Part shown: piece after piece, positions 40,310-45,370 of the stretch
Numbering within the stretch: position 1 is the stretch's first letter
Layout: every line of letters starts with the position of its first letter
Assembly: GCA_041695045.1 (NCBI GenBank)
Contig: JBGFRR010000031.1
Location: 1 to 45,370 of the forward strand
DNA from: JBGFRR01 sp041695045
GTDB taxonomy: Bacteria > Bacteroidota > Ignavibacteria > UBA10030
Direction of reading: 5' to 3'
Length of the DNA stretch: 45,370 bases
Program-made: the position numbers and the translations under genes
Notes under the pieces: model-generated
Database searches by the model: none
Told to the model about the DNA's origin: nothing
Seen by the model: only the letters and a program-made list of their open reading frames with translations

Positions 40310-41547
40310 CGCGATGTTCTTGCCCCGCTTTTAGCGGGCTCATCCTCCGGTGCGTGTGGCTCCTCGGCCTGCAACTCAACCGAGGGCAGAATAGTTTCAG
40401 TACGTTCGATGTGTTCTTCTTCAGCTTCAGAGGTTTCTTGTGGCACCTCAACGATGGGTTGAACACGCTCAGCGCTTGATTCGCTCTCCACTATCCCTTC
40501 CTCGACCGGCAACGGCGGCTCTTCAACCTTCGGTTGCTCTTCAGCGACCGTGGGACGGATGGGGGGGAGAATAAGCGCTTCGTGCGAAGGCCCCGGTTCA
40601 ACCGGCGTTTCACCATCAAGCGAACCCTCAACGCTCATTATCCCATCATGTGCCGGCAGCGTGTCGATTGGTTGTACGGCAATCTCGTCAGTCAGCGGAA
40701 TGCTTGTCTGTTGCTCTTCACCAGTCTGAACAGGCTGGTTCGGAGTCGTCTCCTGATTCGTTGTCTCTCGCAACGTCAGCTGCCGCGGCCGTCGCTTGGG
40801 CACGATCTCCACGTCGCTGTCGAGTGCTGGCTTTTTCTTGGGAATATGCGGCAAACGCGATTTGAAATCCTCCTCTGCCGTCTTGGCTTTTTCCGCTTCT
40901 GCCTTCTGCTGGACTTCCATCATCCTGCGTTCAGCCTCGTAACGGCTGTCGCCGAGGAGTTCTTCGATTTCACGCGGCTTGGGCAGGTCGTTCACATCGT
41001 TCAAGCCGAAGTGTTTGAGGAAGGACTGCGTCGTACCATATAACAGCGGCCGTCCGGGCGTCGAGGCTCTGCCGACGATGGTAGCAAGGTCTTTTTCGAG
41101 CAGTGTTTTTAGTACGTAATCGCAATTGACGCCGCGAATCGATTCAATCTCAGGCTTTGAAATCGGCTGGCGGTACGCGATGATGGCGAGACACTCCAGC
41201 GCGGACTGTGAGAGCTTCCTGCGCCCTTGCTCTTTGTACAGTATGCCCAACCACCCTGCGTAGTCGGGCAGCGTGGCGAACTGATACCCACCGGCGATTT
41301 GGATGATGCGATACGGCTTGGAGGCGTTGCGGAATTCCTCATTGAGTTCCGCGATAATCTCCTGAATCACCGCCGCTTCGATGCGACGCTCCTCCCCTTC
41401 CTGAGCAGAAGCCTCATAGATCGTTTTGACCTGTTTCGCCGTCAACGGCTCTTCGGCCGCGAAGATGAGCGCTTCGACGAGCTCCTTCAGTGTTGCCGGA
41501 ATCTCAAGCGTCGGCGCGGTTTGGAGAGTGGTTGTGGTCTCTTCCAT
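40255..41547 (-). CDS. scpB: Segregation and condensation protein ScpB with long acidic tail
   Basis: Residues 15-200 are the ScpB winged-helix pair (LVEALIFAAEEPLT, LSQSALECLAIIAYRQPISKPEI reduced to key words, IRGVNCDYVLKTLLEK, PGRPLLYGTT). ScpB works with ScpA and SMC in chromosome condensation. The usual length is about 180-220 residues; here a further 210 residues form an acidic, Pro/Glu/Thr-rich, probably disordered tail ending in a basic TWKEKIQGFIKRVF. The tail overlaps the rluB start by 55 bases. It follows scpA by six bases. Confidence 0.93.
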   Translation of the reverse strand: MEETTTTLQTAPTLEIPATLKELVEALIFAAEEPLTAKQVKTIYEASAQEGEERRIEAAVIQEIIAELNEEFRNASKPYRIIQIAGGYQFATLPDYAGWLGILYKEQGRRKLSQSALECLAIIAYRQPISKPEIESIRGVNCDYVLKTLLEKDLATIVGRASTPGRPLLYGTTQSFLKHFGLNDVNDLPKPREIEELLGDSRYEAERRMMEVQQKAEAEKAKTAEEDFKSRLPHIPKKKPALDSDVEIVPKRRPRQLTLRETTNQETTPNQPVQTGEEQQTSIPLTDEIAVQPIDTLPAHDGIMSVEGSLDGETPVEPGPSHEALILPPIRPTVAEEQPKVEEPPLPVEEGIVESESSAERVQPIVEVPQETSEAEEEHIERTETILPSVELQAEEPHAPEDEPAKSGARTSRWQTWKEKIQGFIKRVFG

Positions 41548-41553
41548 AGTTCC

Positions 41554-42270
41554 TCAGGTGACGTTGCGCATGATGAAGACCTCACCGAACGGATCGGTCT
41601 GCCGAACAATGAGCACGCGTGAGCGAATCACTTCCAAGAGCGCGATGAACGTTACGACAATACGGATCTTCTCCGTCATGTCTTTCACCAGATCGTAGAA
41701 CGTCGCTTCTGACCTGCGGGAAAAGAAATCCTGGATATACGCAAGCTGCTCGTCAATCGTGACATTCGGACGCACGATCTCATGGACGAATTTCCTCGGC
41801 ATGCGCTCGATGGCATACTGGAACGACGCGATCAGATCGAAGAGCGTGACGTCTTGCAAAAGATTTGTATCCTCCTCCTCGAGCATCACGCGTTCATCCG
41901 CCTGGCGATAGCCGCGGTCGTAGATCTTGCGCTGGGCGTCTTCATGCTCGGAGAGGACGGCCGCAGTTTCTTTGAAGCGTTTGTACTCGAGCAACCGCCG
42001 TACCAAATCGGTGCGCGGGTCCGCCTCCTCTTCCTCTCCCAACTCGGGAGGGAGCAGCATCCGCACTTTGATCTGCATCAGCTCTGCCGCCATGACGAGA
42101 AACTCACCGGCGATCTCCAGGTCGAGTTCCCGCATGTAGCGGAGGTAGTCGAAGAATTCCTGCGTGATGCGCGAGATGGGGATGTTGTAGATATCGAGCT
42201 CATCCCGTTTGATGAAGAACAGGAGGAGGTCGAGCGGTCCCTCAAAGTCTTTGAGCTTTACGGTATACAT
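41554..42270 (-). CDS. scpA: Segregation and condensation protein ScpA
   Basis: A 238-residue kleisin. It starts MYTVKLKDFEGPLDLLLFFI, with the conserved DELDIYNIPISRITQEFFDYL and ELMQIKVRMLLPP in the N-terminal SMC-binding region, and a winged-helix C-terminus (LLEVIRSRVLIVRQTDPFGE). It joins SMC heads and ScpB. It lies 30 bases after trpS and is followed by scpB; this order is usual. Confidence 0.95.
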   Translation of the reverse strand: MYTVKLKDFEGPLDLLLFFIKRDELDIYNIPISRITQEFFDYLRYMRELDLEIAGEFLVMAAELMQIKVRMLLPPELGEEEEADPRTDLVRRLLEYKRFKETAAVLSEHEDAQRKIYDRGYRQADERVMLEEEDTNLLQDVTLFDLIASFQYAIERMPRKFVHEIVRPNVTIDEQLAYIQDFFSRRSEATFYDLVKDMTEKIRIVVTFIALLEVIRSRVLIVRQTDPFGEVFIMRNVT

Positions 42271-42300
42271 CGATGCCGGCTGTTATCGATTGAGTTCCAC

Positions 42301-43293
42301 TTATCCCATCGCCATGGCGGCGCGGACCTCAGACATTGTTTGTTGTGCAACCGAGCGTGCGCGGTGCTCGCCGTCGGCAAGAATCTCTTTGACCTCGCCG
42401 ATGTATGTTTCATAGTACGCGCGTTTCTCGCGGTGCGGCGCGAGTGTCTCGATCACTCGTGCCGCGCAGCGCATCTTACAATCGACACAGCCGAGTGCGC
42501 CGCTCTCACACCCCTGGCGAATCTCCGGCTCTTCCGTCGCATTGAACTTGTTGTGGTACGCGAAGACAAGACAGATATCAGGCCGGCCCGGATCGCCTTT
42601 GCGAATCTTCTGCGGGTCTGTGACGGCCGTTCTCATCTTCTTCGTGATCTCTTCCGGAAAGTCCGAGAGGAGAATCGTGTTCCCCAGTGATTTGCTCATT
42701 CTCTTTCCGTCCAAACCGGGCAGGCGCGCAAACTTGGTTAACTTTCCTTCCGGCTCGGGGAAGACAGGCGCCTCGGGGGAGTACAGCGCGTTGAAGCGAC
42801 GGGCGATCTCACGGGTAATTTCGATGTGAGGAAGCTGGTCCTCACCGACGGGCACCACCTCACCCTTGTAGAGCAGAATGTCGGCGGCCTGGAGCACCGG
42901 ATAACCTAAGTGGCCGTAGGAGATGTTTTCCATTTCGAGGTCCCGCACCTGCTCCTTTAATGTGGGGTTCCGCTCAAGCCGAGCGGTGGTGACAAGCATG
43001 GAAAAGATCAGGTGAAGCTCGGTGTGTTCCTTCACCCGCGACTGACGGAACATCGGGCTGTGCTTCGCATCCAATCCCGCTGCCAGCCAGTCAATCAACA
43101 TCTCAATCGAATTCTCTGCGATACCGGATGTGTCGGGGTCCGTCGTCAGCGCGTGGTAATCGGCAATAAGGTGGTAGTTCTGATACTCTTCCTGCAGCGC
43201 GACCCAGTTTTCTAGCGCTCCAACAAGATGACCGAGGTGGAGCTTGCCGGTCGGGCGCATACCGCTGAGGATGACCTTTTTCTTTTGACTCAA
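42301..43293 (-). CDS. trpS: Tryptophanyl-tRNA synthetase with iron-sulfur-type cysteine motif
   Basis: A 330-residue class I synthetase. The HIGH motif is HLGHLVGALENW in SGMRPTGKLHLGHL, and KMSKS is RMSKSLGN. Near residues 235-270 is a four-cysteine motif C-x20-C-x6-C-x2-C (in DICLVF, QGCESGALGCVDC). A similar spacing binds a 4Fe-4S cluster in the Thermotoga TrpRS and is absent from most TrpRS enzymes. The cluster is inferred. The C-terminus and anticodon part look complete. It lies between HNH and scpA in one transcript. Confidence 0.95.
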   Translation of the reverse strand: MSQKKKVILSGMRPTGKLHLGHLVGALENWVALQEEYQNYHLIADYHALTTDPDTSGIAENSIEMLIDWLAAGLDAKHSPMFRQSRVKEHTELHLIFSMLVTTARLERNPTLKEQVRDLEMENISYGHLGYPVLQAADILLYKGEVVPVGEDQLPHIEITREIARRFNALYSPEAPVFPEPEGKLTKFARLPGLDGKRMSKSLGNTILLSDFPEEITKKMRTAVTDPQKIRKGDPGRPDICLVFAYHNKFNATEEPEIRQGCESGALGCVDCKMRCAARVIETLAPHREKRAYYETYIGEVKEILADGEHRARSVAQQTMSEVRAAMAMG

Positions 43294-43346
43294 CGAGGAA
43301 GTAAAACTCCTTTCTCGTATTCATGGAGCGAAGAAGCAACGCGCCG

Positions 43347-43850
43347 TCAATTCATAAAGAGATACGGCTTCCAGTGCTCATCCACATAGCCGACGAAATC
43401 GCGTAGGAACATCACATGGTTCGGTCGAATCGGTTTGCGCCGCAATACCATCTGCGCTTCATGCGGCACACGATCCCCCTTTTTGTTGTTGCACCGAATG
43501 CACGCACACACGAGGTTCTCCCACGTGTCTTCTCCACCCCGCGCTTTGGGTACGATGTGGTCGACCGTCAGAGGAACATCTCCACGCCCGCAGTACTGAC
43601 AACGGTGCGAATCGCGGCGGAGGATGTTCTTGCGTGAGAGGACAATACGCTTGTAGGGGAGGCGAACGTAGACGGCAAGACGAACGACGCTCGGCAATGG
43701 CATTGACGTGGAGACGGAGCGCAACTGGAGACCATCGGAGGCGGCAATCATTTCCGCTTTCCCGAGGAAGAGAAGGATAACGGCTTTCTTGATATTACAG
43801 ATGCTGAGCGGCTCGTAGTTGTGATTCAATACGAGCACCTTGCGATTCAT
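43347..43850 (-). CDS. HNH endonuclease
   Basis: A 167-residue HNH-family nuclease. The core is in the second half: CQYCGRGDVPLTVDHIVPKA, GGEDTWENLVCACIRCNNKKGD, with two C-x2-C pairs for structural zinc and the H-N-(H/N) catalytic set. The N-terminal half (VLVLNHNYEPLSICNIKKAV) is typical of the stand-alone form found in many free-living bacteria, whose role is not well known. No restriction-modification partner is nearby. A strong promoter is at 43969-43997. Confidence 0.9.
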   Translation of the reverse strand: MNRKVLVLNHNYEPLSICNIKKAVILLFLGKAEMIAASDGLQLRSVSTSMPLPSVVRLAVYVRLPYKRIVLSRKNILRRDSHRCQYCGRGDVPLTVDHIVPKARGGEDTWENLVCACIRCNNKKGDRVPHEAQMVLRRKPIRPNHVMFLRDFVGYVDEHWKPYLFMN

Positions 43851-43968
43851 CTTTCCGTTCGATGGGATGGAATTATACCGCGCGCTGAAGGCGAAGCACC
43901 TCCTTACCGTTGCACATAAGGCATTTGACTGAACAAACTCTTGAAAAACGACCGCTTAGAGCTTGCAA

Positions 43969-43997
43969 AATATAGCACAAACACGAGCGAGAGTCAA
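43969..43997 (-). promoter_or_regulatory. Sigma70-type promoter for the HNH-trpS-scpAB-rluB-lysS operon
   Basis: On the minus strand TTGACT (43992-43997), 17 bases, TATATT (43969-43974). It lies right after the aroC stop and about 115 bases before the HNH gene. The genes from 43850 to 34866 follow with gaps of about 50 bases or less. Confidence 0.6.
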
Positions 43998-44013
43998 GCA
44001 GACGGACTGGCCG

Positions 44014-45189
44014 CTATCGGGGCCGTTTGTACCGCCTGCGAATCTCTTGTATCGAATCCCCCCCAAATTTTTCAAGGAATGCGTTTGCCAGGACCGGCGC
44101 TATGACAGACTCGCCAATCACTGCACAAGCCGGAACAGCACAGACATCCGAACGCTCATAGCGTGCTGTAACGCTCTTCCCGGTACTGAGGTCGACGGAT
44201 TGAAGCGGGTGGGCAAGCGTCGAGATGGGTTTCATGGCGGCGTGCAGAATGAGCATCTCCCCATTCGTGACTCCACCCTCGAGCCCACCGGCACGATTGG
44301 CGGAGCGGCCGATTGTTCCACGCACTACTGAAAACGGATCGTGCACCTGCGAGCCGAGGCGCTGAGCGTTCGCAAATCCGTCCCCAATCTCTACTCCCTT
44401 GACGGCATGAATCGACATCAGGGCTTGAGCGAGCTGGCCATCCAACTTCCGGTCGTACTGAACATACGATCCAAGTCCAACCGGTACACCCGTTACGATG
44501 ACTTCAAAGATGCCACCTACGGTGTCGCCTAACTTTTTGGCCTTGCGGATTTCGGCAATGGCTTTCTGTTCTACCGACTTGTCCAGAATTCGAACCTGGG
44601 ATTTATCCGCTTCCTCGGTTACCTTGTAGGCCCCGCAGTGAGCGGTTGTATAGCGACGGATGAGGCGATCGAACTTGCTTCGATTCTTGACCGACGCCGA
44701 ACCGATGGTTAACACATGACTGCCGATGAAGATACCGAACTCTTCGAGGAGTTTGCGGATGACGGTGCAACAGGCAACCCGCGCGGCTGTTTCTCGTGCG
44801 CTGGCACGCTCGATGACGTTCCGAAGGTCATCGTAACCGTATTTGACCGCGCCGACATAATCTGCGTGGCCGGGGCGTGGGATGGAGATCTTCTCAACAC
44901 CTTTCCCCTTTCTCTCAACCGCCATTCGCTCGGTCCAATTTGCCCAGTCTTTGTTTCGGATCATCAGCGTTATCGGCGAGCCAATCGTAGTACCGAAGCG
45001 AACACCGGAAAGAATCTCAACCGTATCCGATTCGATCCGCATGCGCCCACCACGTCCATACCCCTGTTGCCGGCGCCAGAGCTGGTGGTTGATGTATTGG
45101 GATGATATAGGCAAACCGGCAGGAACGCCTTCGACGATGCCTGTCAGCGCCTGGCCATGCGACTCGCCAGCAGTAAGATAGCGTATCAC
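44014..45189 (-). CDS. aroC: Chorismate synthase
   Basis: A 391-residue chorismate synthase that makes chorismate from EPSP using reduced FMN. The start TAGESHGQALTGIVEGVPAG contains the conserved GESHG, and RRQQGYGRGGRM and ERASARETAARVA match family signatures. Chorismate also feeds the MqnA half of the fusion at 11965-13833. GTG 45189 is chosen, because AAGGAG lies seven bases before it; an upstream ATG at 45237 has no such site. A group II intron end lies about 60 bases upstream. Confidence 0.95.
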   Translation of the reverse strand: MIRYLTAGESHGQALTGIVEGVPAGLPISSQYINHQLWRRQQGYGRGGRMRIESDTVEILSGVRFGTTIGSPITLMIRNKDWANWTERMAVERKGKGVEKISIPRPGHADYVGAVKYGYDDLRNVIERASARETAARVACCTVIRKLLEEFGIFIGSHVLTIGSASVKNRSKFDRLIRRYTTAHCGAYKVTEEADKSQVRILDKSVEQKAIAEIRKAKKLGDTVGGIFEVIVTGVPVGLGSYVQYDRKLDGQLAQALMSIHAVKGVEIGDGFANAQRLGSQVHDPFSVVRGTIGRSANRAGGLEGGVTNGEMLILHAAMKPISTLAHPLQSVDLSTGKSVTARYERSDVCAVPACAVIGESVIAPVLANAFLEKFGGDSIQEIRRRYKRPR

Positions 45190-45196
45190 CGATGAT

Positions 45197-45202
45197 CTCC
45201 TT
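45197..45202 (-). promoter_or_regulatory. Shine-Dalgarno AAGGAG fixing the GTG start of aroC
   Basis: On the minus strand AAGGAG lies seven bases before GTG 45189, so the earlier ATG at 45237 is probably not used. Confidence 0.6.
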
Positions 45203-45249
45203 GAGAAGGAACGAGTGGAATTACGTGAAATTTCCATCGACTTTCAAAC

Positions 45250-45370
45250 ATAGAGTAGGAGGAGACTCGGCTTGAGCCTCCGTCCCCTCATCAAACCGTA
45301 CGGACGTCCGCCTGAGGCGGACCGTATACGGCTTTCCTGTAAGGTTGCCCCATTGCAGGGAGCAACGAGT
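45250..45370 (-). mobile_element. 3' end of a group II intron (domains V and VI), cut by window edge
   Basis: On the minus strand 45334-45293 reads AAGCCGTAT-ACG...CGT-CC-GTACGGTTT. It folds as domain V: nine lower pairs, a two-base bulge (CC), then an upper stem. The following 45292-45250 folds as domain VI (GGAGGCTC/GAGTCTCC) with an unpaired A at 45256, seven bases from the likely 3' end at 45250. In place of the normal GNRA tetraloop of domain V is the palindrome TCCGCCTCAGGCGGA. The intron ORF and 5' part would lie past 45370. The copy may be inactive. Confidence 0.6.
45307..45321. repeat. Second copy of the 15-bp palindrome TCCGCCTGAGGCGGA
   Basis: Identical to 1897-1911. It occupies the tip of the intron domain V hairpin. 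Two copies 43 kb apart in unrelated contexts show that it is a dispersed element. Confidence 0.55.

Noticed and set aside
41782..42690. A 302-codon plus-strand open frame over scpA and trpS
   Set aside because: It spans two real minus-strand genes in antisense and has no recognisable domain.
1..45370. CRISPR array, rRNA or prophage
   Set aside because: No regularly spaced direct repeats, no rRNA-like sequence and no phage structural genes were seen. The Xer protein at 25820 has the chromosomal XerC/D context next to topA, so it is not taken as a phage integrase.

Overview
ORGANISM. The window reads as a free-living, Gram-negative bacterium of the Bacteroidota/Chlorobiota/Ignavibacteriota (FCB) assemblage, probably an Ignavibacteria-like lineage. 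Two secreted proteins end in a type IX secretion (T9SS) C-terminal sorting domain (YPNPFNP... LGREV... SGVYFVRL type). There is an OMP85/BamA-family barrel, a TonB-dependent receptor with an N-terminal carboxypeptidase-like domain, and menaquinone genes of the futalosine route. Promoters look like plain sigma70 (TTGACA-17-TATATT) rather than the TTTG/TAnnTTTG type of Bacteroides. The phylum-level placement is inference. No rRNA, tRNA or CRISPR array was seen.

LAYOUT. Almost every intact gene from 281 to 45189 lies on the minus strand, so the list below runs downstream to upstream. (1) 1-9.4 kb is an accessory, decay-rich zone. It holds the end of an amidohydrolase gene (+ strand) and two further 3'-end relics of the same gene family, a MITE-like insertion with its matching empty site, a MntA/HepT toxin-antitoxin pair that looks like an integron cassette with its own attC-like site, three exported proteins (a subtilisin-like protease and two beta-propeller proteins), a membrane-protein relic, a small unknown gene and a chain of palindromic repeats. 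(2) 9.4-17.4 kb is menaquinone synthesis: an aminofutalosine synthase fused to chorismate dehydratase (MqnE-MqnA), a TIR-like protein, MqnC, then HicA/HicB coupled to mqnC; upstream lies a separate UbiA-UbiX-UbiD operon that would prenylate and decarboxylate the naphthoate. (3) 17.5-24.3 kb: metG, holB, an OMP85 barrel, a small DUF2795 protein and an M23 peptidase. (4) 24.4-30.7 kb: hprK, hpf, a Xer recombinase, topA, smg, ybeY and an unknown gene. (5) 30.7-34.8 kb: MBL-fold hydrolase, gamma-carbonic anhydrase, DUF3108 protein and a CtpA protease. (6) 34.9-44 kb: lipoprotein, TonB receptor, lysS, a pseudouridine synthase, scpB, scpA, trpS and an HNH nuclease. (7) aroC, then at the right edge the 3' end of a group II intron.

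HOW IT WORKS TOGETHER. AroC makes chorismate, the substrate of the MqnA half of the fusion; the MqnE half and MqnC continue toward dihydroxynaphthoate, and the UbiA/UbiD/UbiX homologues are the expected late enzymes. MqnB and MqnD are not in the window. Seven promoter-like sites mark the likely transcription units, and three intrinsic-terminator-like hairpins sit in leaders or right before start codons, suggesting attenuation. The most notable points are the MqnE-MqnA fusion with a TIR-like gene inside the same operon, the cassette-like toxin-antitoxin unit, the repeated amidohydrolase 3' ends with a datable MITE insertion, the group II intron domain V whose tetraloop appears replaced by a dispersed palindrome, and a tryptophanyl-tRNA synthetase with a four-cysteine iron-sulfur-type motif.
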